Below, in pieces: positions 44,701-59,400 of a stretch of DNA of 64,000 nucleotides. Source of the stretch: Caenorhabditis elegans (lineage: Eukaryota > Nematoda > Chromadorea > Rhabditida > Rhabditidae); contig NC_003281.10 in NCBI RefSeq assembly GCF_000002985.6, forward strand, positions 6,696,001 through 6,760,000, in the 5' to 3' direction. The notes under the pieces are model-generated. The model was given only the letters and a program-made list of their open reading frames with translations, was not told the DNA's origin and ran no database searches. Each line of letters starts with the position of its first letter. Position 1 is the stretch's first letter. The translations under genes and the position numbers were made by a program.

Positions 44701-47700
44701 GAATAAGAGGGATAGAAACAAGAAAAATAAATAGGAACGAAAGTTTGTTAACAGGACAGTTAGGTCAGGCGGGAGGAAATAATGTTATGTGGGTAGTTCA
44801 TGTTGCAATCATCAGTTGTCAGACATCTCGTTATTCAAGATCTGATATATGTTTTAGAAACTTGGGGATTAGTCAAATCAAGGAATCAATTTGGATTGGT
44901 TGGTGTTCCAAAAAGTGGTGAACCGTAATTTCATGTCTCATAGCACCCAACATTCTCTAGTTTCACGACTCAATTTAAAATTTAAAAAAACAAAGAAAGA
45001 AAATGGAACGTGTACATTGGCAGTATGCAGTAGGCGGGCAGACATTTAAACCCTTACTTGAAAGTCCAATTTTTAACAAATATTTTATTAATACGATTCT
45101 GTGGTTACTTTGAATTCTGATAGAGACCACCTTTGCCTTTGCTTAAACATAAAAAACTTTGAAAAACATTATTTCTCAAATGTAACAAAAACACAGTTTA
45201 GTCTCTAACATTTTGCAACATCTGAGGTTAATAAGAAGAAAAAGAGCAACATTCAAGCTGTGCTCGCGGAGCAGTTTAGAAAACAAGAAAACACACATAC
45301 ATACATACAAGACGGAATGAAATGAAATCAGTTCACACATTCTTCAACCTTCTACTCTTCCTCCCACCCGGTGCTTTTTGCGCTTAGAAAATCTATCTCT
45401 TTCTCTCTTTTTTATTTTCCAAAATAAAAGGAACATCTAACTTATTTTTATGATTTTGTTTGTTCTATTCCCGACTGAATCTTGGATTTGATGAGCTTGA
45501 TTCGTTGATTTAATACCCCCGGATTCCCATGGAAAACCTATGAAATTCCTATAAAATGCCAAGAATCCTGTTAAAATCTCTTTCTGTTTTCCTTTTTTCT
45601 TTTGAAAAGACTGGATAAATGTTTTCGTTGAGTAGAAGAAGAGCACCTTTTGACAGGTTTTTTTGCAACACATTACGAAAAATTTGAAGGTGGAAAGAGA
45701 AGAAGTGAGGGTAGGTACTCTCTACTGTCATCGATCATAACTTTAGACAATTGGCTCCTCATTGGCAAAATCAGACACCAAGAGAGAGACGGGAAGTCAA
45801 AGAGACTTAGAGATAAAAAGATAGGTAGACATGATCAGGGAAGAGTTCCAAATTTCTTTGAACTTTTTCAAACTCTTGTTTTTGATTAATTATTAGGTTG
45901 GTATTTATCTAACACGCATTTTCTGAACGACGGAGCTTCATATTTGAAATTTGACTTTGTGAAATCATTTAAATAATTATAACACCTTTATCCAACTATT
46001 TGTTTGGAAGTTTTTACTTTGAAGATGGTGAATTTAATTCTAGTTGAGAATTTTCAGAAAGTTTCATTTTTATTTCAAAAATAACAACTTGAACATCCTG
46101 AACCAATTGACTACATCAGCTGAGATGGTGCCTTTCAAAAAGTTCTTCTAAACTCGAGTCTTAAAATTTTGCAAGATTTGACTCACTCGAATATGTTATC
46201 ATGGTAGGCAGGTAAGTCGTCTGTAACCTATCTGACTTCGTGCTTGACTTTTGCCCATTTTCTGAATTTTGTTGAGGGCTTTTTGATAAGTTTATTGAAA
46301 TTAAGTATTGAAGTTTAAATAACGTCAGTTTATTGAGTCAATTCATAGAATACGTAGGAAAGCATTCAGACGTTTTTGAACAAACTTCGAAAACCTACAA
46401 CAATTTTTGAAATGAAAGAAATCACAAATTTCCATTTTTGAACTCTTAGGATTTAATTACAGCAGTACTTTTTCGATAAGCGAATTATTTTTGAAATGAA
46501 AGCTTGATTTGGAATTATTTATTTAGACTTACGATCACATACCACTGATTTCAAAAAAGATATCATTAGAGCGTATATTCCGAGAAAAAGAACATCACAA
46601 GTGCAACAACGACACCTTATGAAAAATGACAAATCAAGAAGGATGAGGACAACTTTTGACGCCTGTCATCATCAAAAAGTTGCGAAAATTTAGCCGTCTC
46701 CTTTCAGTGTCTTTCATTCAGGAGCCATCATCCCCTCATCTACTCATTTTCCCTAAATACTTTACACCTTCTCATCCACTCGTTCTCTGCGTCTCTTACT
46801 CTAATATGCTCTTCATAAACCGTCTAGCCAGTGCCCACTATCATCACCAGCGGTGCCCCCTCCCAGGTTGAAAGCGATTGTTTAGAAGTTTGGCAAAAAT
46901 GCTCCAACCTCGACACGACAAATTGCTTGCTCGCCGAGTTAGTTTGAAAGATGAAGATATTTATTTTTGATCTACTAGTTCTTCTTCCTGTCAGATAGGG
47001 GACGTTCCCTCCTGGTTCTTCCTTGACGATGGTCGGCTGGCAAAACAATCCGTCAAAAAACAAAACATGAAGAGCCGGGACTGGGAGGGGTCCCGCCGGC
47101 TAACAAACAACAACACTTGTTTCGTTACCTCTACCCTCTCGCAGTTTGCATCTTTAACTTTTTTTTTGAAAATAATTTCATCTCGTATGTAGAAAATTAT
47201 AAGCTTTTCCTGGCGGCAAGAGTTTGAATTTTGTAACTATGATATCAGAAGACTCATCAATTTTTATACAATTTAACTATTACTTAAATTTTCTGAGACT
47301 GTACACTTTGACATTTTTGAAAATGTGTTCAAACAGATGAAAACGTAGACTTTAAGGATTCTCAGTAAACCATCATTTTTCAAAGCTTTGAAGAGCAAGC
47401 GCATCGAAAAAGTACGGTTACTGGAACACTTAAAATAAGCAGAACATTATAATTTTTCTTCAAAATATCAGCTTCTGCGAAATCCACTAAAACACCCTGT
47501 TTTTGCACTTATTTCCGGTTGTTTCACACATTCGATCATCAAATAGTTTATGCATTTTTATAGTCCACACGGGGGTTATGGTGGTGCCCTAGAAGTCGGG
47601 GGAGAAACATTTTGTTTATACACTGGTGATGGAGCAGTAGCCTTCTGGTGGATGGCTCACATGTCGTCCTCACCACACTTGACTGTCAATTGCACACGTT

Positions 47701-50477
47701 CTTGGATGATATTTCTGGACACTTTTTAGTTGTTCCAATTGGAGATATGCGTGCAGATTTATGACCACTAAAATTGGATAAACTTTTGTTTAGAGGTTTT
47801 TTAGAGTTGAAAGGATGGTGATTGTATGTTTGTTTCTTCAATTTTGAACCCATTAAATGCCTAAAATGTCTCACTTTTTAGACAAGTTTATTCGAACTTT
47901 TAGATTTTGCTCTTCATTTCAATATTAAAAAATATCCAATTGAACTTTTTTATTCAATTTTTAAGCTTGGAACACCACGTTCTCATGCTAGAGTGTTTAG
48001 AGTGTTCCTGATAGTTTCCGAACCCATTTTTCTTATTTAAATCTCGACGGCCTTACGTGTTTGTCTAAACCTGTATATCTAGTTCGAGACTCCAAAAATA
48101 AAAGTATTTAAAGTGGTGACCGCGGCAACTGGCTCACAACTTTTCGACATCACACATTTTGCCAATAGAAGTCTATAAAATTAATTTTCAAGTTTTAATC
48201 ATTTACGTAACAAAACTATGAATTTCCCCATTTGATTACTTTGTTTGTTCACTTAAAGGTGATTAAAAGTTATTTTATTGATCATTCTTTCAGCAAATCT
48301 TTTTTTAAAAAGTTTTCTGAATGCCCTAATAATTATTTATGGTCTTTTATGTAAAATTTGTTCTATACTGTGCTATCAGAAAAGGATATCTGACCTTTAT
48401 TCCATTTTAACAGATGTGTTTCTCTCTTTGTGCTACTAATAAAAATCCCCAATTGCTATCAGAATCACCCACCCAAGATCCACCGCCGCCACCCATGGGA
48501 TCTGCAGCTGTCTTCTCTCTTTCAATATCATAACAATGAGGTCATAAATTTTCATAACTAGATTCCCCTGTCTGACTCATCCCACTGTTTCTCAATCATT
48601 ATCCGGTGAGCAAAAGGGTCCCGCCACGAAAATAGTGTAGCATTTTCGGACTCTCACACAAATTTTGTGGTGTGTTATGTTTCTCTGTTTCTTATCTATT
48701 TATCTCTCTTCGTCTCTGCAAAGTTCTCTTTTCAAAATGAAATGAACTCAGCCGGGGAGTCTTCCTTCTGACTTCTGGGATCTCATTTTGATGTGCTATT
48801 AATGATGAATTAGCATTTCCGTACACTTTTATTAATTGTGATTCACCTTCTACTATTATTCTTTTCCCTTCATGACTTTTCCCTTAATCTTTCATTTTTT
48901 GTTTATAATATGCTCTCATCGTTGACCTTGAAGTACTTGACGCATGTTCAATTTCTTCTAAACAATATATATGTCTTCTTGTCTAAACTATTCTTGGTGA
49001 CTCATTAGTAGTCGAAGATCTCTTCTAGAAGTTGCAAAATTGAGGGGGTCCTGTGAGGAGAAAAGAAAGTTCGTTGGAAATTCGATAGGTGTTACAATGT
49101 TCAAAATTCTTGGCACTGAATCCCAAACTTATCTGGCTAGAGAGGTGTTAAGATGACGTTAGACCAGGATCTTTGTGCTAGATTGTGTGTTTTTGATCAG
49201 ACTGTAGGTTACTGTAAGTAGAGTTGAACAACAGAAAATTATGTTTTTTTTTTCTAAATTGCACTTTAATCTACTGTACATATCTCAATGTCTTGTGTTT
49301 TTTAGTTTTTTGAATTTTTCGAAATGTCTAAAGTTCTTCATTAAAATCCATTTCTTCAAATCATTAAAAAAAAACCGTTTCGAAAAATTTTGCCTGACAT
49401 TAATGTTGAAGTCAAATGATTTTCTAAAATTGAATTAAACCGTTTTATAAAACTAATTCGAAAAAAAATTCTCAAATTTTTTAGAAAAGTTCGAATTTTT
49501 TGATAGTTTGTTTGTTTGTTGCCATGAAAAATTACAATCGAGCTTACTCCGCCTTTAATTTTATAAAAAAATTCAAATTATTTAAACCTATCAGCGAATC
49601 CTTATTCAATATTAAAAAAAAAAAAAAAGATTAAAGAAAAATTAAAATTTCGTTTAAATCGTGGTATTTTATTTCAGGTTGTGAAAATTAAGAAAAGAGA
49701 AGAATAAAGGAAATCGTAAATAGTGTTATATTTTAAGAATTATAAAATTATAGTTTGAAAATTTAGTAAGAATTTGAAGTTGTTTGGAAGTTCTTTTACG
49801 TTGTTTTTTTCCATTTTTTATATACCTCCTAATCATTCTACGCTTTCTTGTTTTGCTCTGTAGTTTATGTTATGAACTTTTTCTTTTTCAGTTCTCCAGT
49901 TACCGTACCACAGTCCTATTGCAACTATCAAATTACAATTTAGAACGTTCTATTCTTCATTCTCTATCACGTTCTATCACTGGAGGAAGTTGCAACTAGA
50001 TATATTCCACACACTAATAAATAATCGTAAACAGTTTTTCGTTTACATTGCTGATGCACACCGATTTTTTAAACAATTCTGACAATCAGTTTCACACCTC
50101 TTTCTCATTCATTCCTTCAGTTCCATCCCCCTCTTGTGAGGTTCTTTCCAGTGATTTATTTTCTTTGTCGCAATGTGTTGAACTCAGTGAGCACATATAC
50201 ATACAAATATCTTCTTTTTCTACTCTTCAGATGTCCTTCATGAATTGCGCAACACTTTAATGATAACAATGTTATCTCAAACTTTATCGATTGTTGTTTT
50301 TTTTCAGACAACACCACCAAACACAAAACATCTTTCTTCGTTTTCACCGCAAACCCACAATTCTATTCTATGGACCACTTTGATATTGTTGAATAGCATT
50401 TATTGGGTGAGTTTCCGGATACAATTGAATAATAAGTTGATTTTAATTTCAGAATTCCAGCGAAGAACTGTAGCACG
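41748..50477. other. dig-1: 8.7-kb region without convincing protein genes, upstream of dig-1
   Basis: Both strands show only short ORFs without splicing structure or family features. Contents that can be named: an A-rich (AAAAAAT)n patch near 42280; the dispersed repeat at 44606-44734; a (CATA)n patch near 45295-45310; GC-richer islands at about 46845-47130 and 47570-47700; and poly-T/poly-A runs (49610-49630). It probably contains dig-1 regulatory DNA, possibly non-coding exons and small RNA genes that I cannot recognise by eye. Confidence 0.5.
44606..44734. repeat. Dispersed repeat, copy 2
   Basis: Same order of blocks as at 40105-40233 (TTTACGCTCGCGAG, GTGGAAAAAGTTGAAGAAAA, ACATACAATAGATCATAAA, ATACAATACACTGAATAAGAG), direct orientation, preceded by (TTTAA)n. 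Non-coding and about 4.5 kb from copy 1. Confidence 0.85.
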
Positions 50478-53400
50478 ATGGGCGGCCGAAATTGGCTGTT
50501 CCGATCGGCAGTCTTAGTCTCTACTTTATTAACATGTATTAGTATTGCACAGGTATGTTCTTCGGGAGGCGTTAAAATTATGAATCGAAAATTGATTGAT
50601 ATCAATTTTCAAACAGAACATTCTCTGAAATTTTCATAACTCCATTATTGACTCTCAAAAATGGGCTACTGGAAGATGGACAAAAGTACACAAAAGTAAA
50701 AAACTAGGCTCCAATTTTGCCCATTGTGTGAGAACACACTTTTCAAAAAATTTCTTGTGTCTGGCTCACCACCTGACTCGCGATTACGGTCCATCTCGGA
50801 GGAAAACAGTTCAGAGGGGAGGAAGCGAGCCCATGCGAGGAGGGTTGTTTTGATGTATTTTCTGTTTTTTGCCTACTATTCTAATTCTCTCTTCGACTCC
50901 CAATTTCTCTTTTAAAAAGACCATTTCGATTGAGAAGATGAGAAGATTCCGAGCTAGTGAGCCGTCCGTTTGACGTCCCAATTTACACCCAGTTTAATTT
51001 ATGGAAATTTGTGTAATTTTTCGATACGATGTTGAATTTAGTAAAAAATCCTTAAAATTCTTAGTTTGTGAAATTGTCCAATCTTATAGGAACTACTTCC
51101 GTCAATCGAAGTAGAAAGCCTTGCACAAGACCTACAAATTCAAGAATGGATGCGCACATTGCGACGCGTCAAGCGTGCGCCAACCAGAAGTGAGTCTATT
51201 CTTTTTGGGTTCTGCATGAAAGCATCAACAAAAAATTTATTGAAAAAACTATCTTGAAAATTCATTTTTCTCCTTCTCTCTGCGTTTCTTCTATAGCAAA
51301 TACTATCTATTGTTCTCTCTATCTTTATTAAAATGTCACAGGTTATATCCAAGAATGCTGCACAGTCCGTAATTCCTCTCGTCGAAGTTTACCAGGTGAT
51401 TTAGAAACTACAGTCCTGTTTCTTTGATTTTGTGTCCTTGATGCTTTTTGAAAATTGAAATTTAAAGGATTTATTATCTTTCAAACAGAAAATTCCTAGT
51501 TCCAGAACTCCCGGCATTCTGTTCGACAAAACAAAACTCTGGCGGTAACTTTGCATAATTATAGGATTGCTGCAACAAAAACGGCATGCATACTTTTTCG
51601 CTGAAATGATCTGAAATCTGCCTAAATGAGTAACCTGCGTCTTTGTGCGGTGTGGCATGGTTTTTGAGATGCGCTGTTGAGATGAGATAAGGTATGCTAG
51701 ATATGCAAGAAATTCATCAATAATCAACACAATTAATTCTAACTTTGCAAATAACTGTTCGCATAAAGTTAATTTAATTTATAGGAACAAGGATTCATAT
51801 ATGGGTCCGTGAAATTAAGTAAAACTGTATTTGAGTTTCAGAATTTGTTAGAAGATTTGTAGATTTAGAATGAATAATTGGTCAAATTGCTGCCCAACAA
51901 ATTTTGACTCTAGAAGACATTTTCAAGGTTACTAAAGGAGTACGGTTGAACAGGATGTTAGAAATTTTATAATATTTACTATTTAGTTTTAGTCCTCTCA
52001 GAAATAAATAAAATCCAACCAATTTGAAAGAAAACCAAAACATTTCGAATACTGAATCTTTTATGTATCGTTAAAAAATTTAAGAAAGCTCAGGGACACA
52101 AATTCTCCGATCCTTTACCATCTCATTTATTCCTCCATCCCCACCATCTCCACCAAATCATTTCTAGACGTTCAACCGATTCTGGTAGTGTTGCCCGGAT
52201 TTGATCCGGCACGCGCATCGCCATACTTTCACAATCTGATGTATCCGGAGCCGTTGGTGAGACGGCGCGCAAAACGAGCCAGATTTTGTCCGATATTGGG
52301 TAGAGTAAAGTGATGAACGACTTTAGTTATTTTATGTGAAATGGCTGAAAATCGGAAGAAAAATTATTAATGTCGCTTTGCATCTATCAAGAATGGCTAA
52401 ATTCCAAACTCCGCTACTTCTACTCATCTTGTCCGTCCATCTTCTCAATTTTTCTCCAATGCAAAAATTAGTTTGTTTTTATTAATAAAGTAGGAAGTAT
52501 GATAATACGTACATACACAAAAATAAGAAAAAATAGTTGTTAGATCTGACAGTGAAAATAAAAGTAAAACATCTTTGACCAATTTAATATCGATAATCTA
52601 TTAGAGTTACAGCCCTAGCCATTGTTGGATGTGTTTACAGTAATCTTATTTATTTATGGTCAAATTAAAAAATATCAAAAGGGCCCTAAATCTCTAGTAC
52701 ACTTCCCCATATTAATTGCAAAAAAACATCCCCGAAAACTCTACCATCCCACATCTCAGATAATCGACCCGAACCGGTAGTTGTGGGTCGCAATGGAACT
52801 GGTAAATGCGTGATATCCGCTGATCGCGCATCTCATTTTTGCGGAATGGAAGAAGAAGGTGACCACTATGTGAACCCCCACTAATATCATAATATCATTG
52901 TATTGTGATAGTTAATTTTTAATAGTGGTGGTTTGTGATTCGTGGTCTTATCTTTCCAAACATAATATTAGCAGATAGTCGTAGTCGTCGTTGTGAGTAT
53001 CGTTCCAAAATTCATCGTTCAACTTGTGATTGTCTATTCTCCATGTTGTGGTTGTTGTAGCTCTAATTTTCAGTTTCTGCTCATCCCCAAAGTAACACTT
53101 AACCCCTTATAATTTATATTCTAACAATTCTAAATGCATGTGGCTTGGTGAGGTAGTGTATGTCATCGTAGACTGTATGCAAGTGGATCGTCGCCGATCA
53201 TCGTCCAACGCAAAAATTGCAGTGTCCGCACCTCCGATTCCGCCGCCAGATGAAGGAAAATGCATCATTTCGAAGGTAAGTTTTTTTGGAAATGGGCAAG
53301 TTATATTTATTGAAAATGTTTTCTCGAAGGAGTTTCTAATGAAAATATAATATCTCAACTTTTAGGCATCGGGCCGTGAGATTTGCTACCCATCGTACAG

Positions 53401-56400
53401 TCAGCTGGACACAAGTTGTACTGACGTCACCGGGCAGTCATCAAATGGACTTGTAGTGCCTCCTGTGGTACCACATGCCACGTAAGTCAGACTTACAGGA
53501 TATTCCTAGAAATTCAAATTTACAGAGTCCGAGCAATGGCATTTGTACCACCGGATAACCTCCGACGTCTGATCATTCAGTACTACCGACAGCAAGGGAA
53601 ACATCAACCAAAGAACGCTACATTCTCACCCAAATCATTCCTTTTTGTGAAATACCATTGTGATTACGGTTATGAAATGGTGGATGAGGTTGACACAATG
53701 TTCTGCCAGGATAAAAAATGGGTGATGACACCTCCAATGTGTCGTGGACAAGGATTGTGTGCAGCTGATAATGGAGGATGTTCACATACTTGTATTTCAT
53801 ACAACGACGAGAAGATCGAATGCAAATGCCCACGAGGAATGACGTTAGATGTTGATGAGAAGACTTGTATCAGTGAGTTTCAGTAAAACAAAAACAACAG
53901 CAAATTATGATTTTTTTCAGAGCCTATTCCTAAATCCCTCTGTCGTTCCCTGTCTGGATGTACTTGTAACGGTATCACGGAAACTCAATTTGCCTGTTCA
54001 TGTGGAGATAACAAGCAAAAGTGTCTTCTTATCGCCGGACCACCAAGGATTTACATTGAACCACAAGGACCGTATGAGGTTGCTCCAGGAGGAAATATTA
54101 ATATCAGCTGTACCAGTGTTGCTTATCCATTTCCGGATATCTATTGGTTCAAGTAAGCTCCAACGCTTATTAGACTTTAGAATAAAAACTTTGATATTTC
54201 AGAAATCAGAAAGTGAACACCGATGGACCAGACCAGAACACACTTCGGGCTTCTCAAATTCTGATTATCAAGGAAATTTATCGAAACGAAGAGTTCACTT
54301 GTGTATCTGATAACATCCATGGATCTGCTAACCGAACTGTATCAATTGTTGTTACTGGACCTGGATCCGCACCACACTTAAAATCTGCGTCCGCCGGAAG
54401 AACCTCATTGACTGTTCGATGGGAACCACCAAGCATCATAAATCGTCCAATCACCACATACACTTTGTACTACACAAACAATCCACAACAGCCTGTAAAG
54501 AACTGGAAGAAGTTAGAAGTCAAGGAACCAACAAGAGAAGTTGCGATTCCAGATCTTCGCCCAGACACTGCTTATTACATTCGTGTCAGAGCCAACGATC
54601 CTTTGGGACCTGGAAAGCTAGGAAATCAAGTTCAAATCAAAACATTGAAGCCAGCAGTCCGACCATACGTGAATATCGTGGAAGGTGATGAGATCAGAGT
54701 TCCACCAATGACAGCATTCGAAATCGATTGTAATGTGACAAGAGCCGATCCGGTTCCAGTTTTGGTCTGGCTTCACAAGTGAGTTTTTATTTTTTCACAG
54801 CTTTAATATAGACATTTCAATTTCAGAGGTCGACCACTCAACAAGGGAAGCAAGACTCAACACATCAAAATGAAGAATGGAGGAGTTCTCGAGAGCACTC
54901 AATTCTCATGTGTCGCTGAAAATGAAGCTGGAAAATCGACTAAGAAAATCAATGTAACTGTTACTGGACCAAGTGCTCCTGAAAGAATTCGCTATCAAAT
55001 TGACGGTGACAAAGTGACTCTTCAATGGGAGCCCCCACAGATTACAAATGGACCGATGGCTGGTTACGATGTGTTTTACACCGAAGATCCGAGTTTGCCA
55101 AGGGATCAATGGAAAGTTCATCATATTGATGACCCGAATGCAAGAACCACCACAGTTCTAAGACTCAATGAGAAGACTCCATACACTTTCGTTATCGTCG
55201 GTAGAAATCGTCTTGGTCCAGGACTTCCAAGTGCTCCATTCACTGCAACAACTTGGCTTGCTGCCAAGCCACCTGTTGTCCAGTTGGAACCAAGTGAAGA
55301 GATGACCAAGGAACCAAGTAATGACGAGATGATTATTGAATGTGGAGCTCAAGGAGTTCCAAAACCAAAAATCATTTGGCTTTGGAGTGGAACACTTATT
55401 GAGGATGGAAAAGAAGAGTTCAGAGTGTATGACACTACTCCTACCGATGCTCAGGATAGAACCAGAAGCAAGTTGATTGCTCAAAGTACAACAAGAAGCG
55501 GAGTCGCTACTTGCCAAGCTGTGAACTCTGAAGGATCTGATGAGAAGAAGGTTCCAGTAAAGATCTTAGGACCAGGAAGTGCACCATTAGGAATCACACC
55601 AACTCCAATGCATACTGGATTTGATGTTGCATGGAAGCCACCGAAGGTTACAAACGGAAGAATTACGGACTACGTTGTATATTACTCAAAAGACCCGGAT
55701 GCTCCACTTTCTGACTGGGAATCCAAAACTGTTCCAGCTGATACTAGAAACCTTACAGTTAATGTTGATGATGAAGATACACCATACGTAGTAAAGGTTC
55801 AGGCAAGAACTGATGACGGTCCTGGAATTATTTCTGAAGCTTACGAGGTCACTACTGGTAGAAAACGTAAGTTCTTATGAAAAATAGTTATCTAATTTCC
55901 TTTACGTTTTCAGAAGTTCCTCTCTCGGTCCGACTGGAAATCGCCGATCCTTCTGTGGATCCATCAACTGGAGAGACAATAGTCGAACCGACTCAACCGA
56001 TTCACTTCCGATGCGTTGCTGATGGCCGTCCAATGCCAAGTGTCTCCTACTCCTGGCTTCCAATCAATGCGTCAGAATCTGGTGATGAACCAGTACCAAT
56101 CCCAATTCATTCTGATGATAGCCAGCCACATCACTACAACTCTATTCAAGTCTATTCGACTACTGCTACAAAACGAATTTTGCTGTGCCAAGCCAGAAAT
56201 CCAGATGGAACTGTTGATGATCGTCACGTCTTCATCGTGAATAGTAAGTTATTACCGTAAAGGTTTTCCAAATATTTGTTTGAATATTCAGAGCCTGGGA
56301 GTGCCCCACAGAATCCAGAAGTTATTGTTGATCCAGACAATCGTGTGACTATTACATGGCAGCCACCAAAATATCCAAATGGCGAAATTACGGTTGGTTC

Positions 56401-59400
56401 AATTTTAAAACGCTTAAATAATAAAAATCTATATTCAGAGTTACAACGTTTACATCACTGGAGATCCATCCCTTCCCGTTGATCAATGGCAAGTGTTCCC
56501 AGTGGATGACGTCACAGATCCAAAGCTCGTTCTTCAGCGAGGAGCCCTTCAGCCAGAAACCCCATATTTTGTGAAAATCGCTGCAGTCAACCCACACGGA
56601 GAAGGTATCCATACGGATCCAAAACACTTTGACACAGTGAGCGGTGCACCAATTGATGCTCCAACTGATGTTCTTCCAAGTGTGTCAATTGACAACACTG
56701 TCAATATCACTTGGTCCCCTCCAACTCAACCACTTGGACCAATCAAGAGTTACACTGTGTACTTTGCCCCAGAATATGATGACAGCGACTTTAAGACTTG
56801 GCAACGAATCAGCGTAGATGCCCCAGATGGTGCAGATCATGGAGAAGTTACACTTCCAAAAGAGCAATTCAATCCGAACACTCCGTACAAGATCCGTATT
56901 TCTGCGACCAATGATCTTTCGGAAGGACCAGCATCTGATCCAGTCAGATTTGAAACTGGAAGTGGAGAAATCCCACCAACAATCACTTTGGACCCATCCA
57001 ACTCTACGTACACTGTGGAACCACTTGGTGCAGCCACAATTACTTGTACTGCAACTGGAGTTCCTCAACCAAAAGTGCATTGGATTAAGGCTAACGGGGA
57101 AACTGTTGATTCGGCTACTCTACAACTTTATGATCTTGTCAAGGACACTAGCGCCACTTGTGTCGCTGAAAATAATGCTGGGAAGACGCAAGAAGCAGTT
57201 TCAATTCAAGTAACAGGACCTGGAACAGCACCAAATGAGATTGTGCTTTTGCCGATGCCGAACCAAGAGATCAATGTTGAATGGACTAGCCCCGATGAGG
57301 TCAATGGACAGATTACTAATTATATTATTCATTATGGAGAAATTTCTGAAGGTACCATTAGTTACAACTAAAACGATTTTTTTAAATTATAATTTTTCAG
57401 ATGGAAGTGAACCGGCTACCTGGGATCAAGTTACTATTGCTCGTGACGATGTCAATCATAAATTGGCAAACTTGGAACCAAAGAAGACATATGCAATTAG
57501 AGTTCAAGCAGTCAGTGATCGTGGACCGGGAGTTATATCTGCACCCCAAGTGATTAAGACTCTTCCATTAGGTATGATATTTTGTTTAAAAAACGTTTGA
57601 TTGAAAATATGTATTTTTCAGCTCCACAAGCCATCACTAATCCAATCATTCAAGTTCATCCGAATAACAGTGTCACCATTGAATTCACGCCTCCTGATGA
57701 CCCAGAGAATCCTGGAAAGAAGGTTAAAGACTTCGTGATTCAATACACAACCGACGAAGAACCAGATGATGAGAGTGTATGGAAAGAGCTGAAATTCACA
57801 GATCCAGATGACACCGATGATACCACCATTGTTAGTATTGATGGAGAGAACTTCAACCCAGACACTAAATACAATACAAGAATTATTGCTCGTGGAGAGA
57901 TTGACTCGCAACCAAATGAGCCAACACTGTTTGCAACTGGAGACGGAGTCATTGCACCAAGTCAACCTTCATTTAACGTAGACACTGAAGACGGCGTCAT
58001 TCGTGTTCCAGCAGGCACTGATTACACCATTAAATGTGTCTCTGAAGGATATCCAGCACCTGACGTAAGATGGGTTGATTCTCATGGAAATGTAAGTTTA
58101 TTACTATTCAGCTTCACGTGTTTTCATTTTTATTATTATTTCAGCAACTATCTGATGGACCACTTCTTCGTATCATCGATATTCGTAAGACCCTCAATGC
58201 AAAATGTCTTGCTGAAAACCGTGGAGGACTCAAGGAAACCGATTTGACAATTTTCGTGGCGGGACCTGGAACTGCTCCGGAAAATATTCAACTCACTGCG
58301 AACAAGCCAACAACTATTTCTGTTCAATATGAAGTTCCAAGTATTCCAAATGGAAATATCAGCAAATATATTATCTATTACACTCCACTTGATGACCAGG
58401 ATCCTGATCACCAACTTGGACAAGTTCAAACAAAACCAATCAGTGACTGGCAGAACGTTCATGATATGAACGACGGAGTTGAGGGACCACGTAAAGTTGA
58501 CATCAAAGATTTTGTCAGCACTGACACCGCCTACGCTGTCGTTGTTCAAGCTATCAATGATGACGGACCGGGACCATATTCGAATCAGTACACCATTAGA
58601 ACAATGTCTCGTGCCCGTGAAGGCCCACCAGTGGAGTTAAGAGTCGAACCAGACGGTCAAAGATCTGCAGTTGCTCAATGGAAGGAACCAGTTACATCCG
58701 ATGTTCCACCAATTGGATATGAAATTTATTATGTCCGAGGAGACAAAAGTGTTGAGGAAGATGATTCAGCTGGATTGAATGATTGGATCAAAATTTCAAT
58801 TGACGACCCAACAAAGTTGACTCATAAGATTCAGAATCTTTTACTGCCAGACACGGACTACGTTTTCAAAATGCGTGCAATCTATCCTGATGGTCCAAGT
58901 GTCTTCTCCGAGCCATGCATCATGAAGACTCTGCCAGATGGAAATGCTCCATACATTCAAATCTCAACTGGAGATAATGGTGTCGAAGGAAGTACAACTA
59001 TTCAAATTCTTCCAGGATCCCAGATGACGATTGCTTGTAACGCGACCGGTATTCCATTGCCACAAGTGAAATGGATTAAAGCAGGAAACTATGAAATTGA
59101 TCCAAGTAGAGTCGATGCCGATGGAAATCATGCTCAATTCTCTCTTCAAGTGGCTAATATCACAGAAGATACCACTTTCAATTGTGTCGCTCAAAATCCA
59201 CTTGGACATGCCAATTGGACAATTAATGTAAACTTGATTGAAGGATTGGAACCAAACTGGAGAGACGACTTTGTAACTTCGAAGTCTGATGGAGGACAGA
59301 TTGTTCTTGTGTTTAATGATGAACTCCCAGAATACTTGAAACCTCCAAACGAGTGGACGATCCAGTATACTGATGATGCCGAACAACCAAAAGATCAGTG

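Noticed and set aside
49784-49999. Hydrophobic 71-codon ORF upstream of dig-1
   Set aside because: T-rich DNA always gives Leu/Phe-rich translations; no start context, splicing or continuation.
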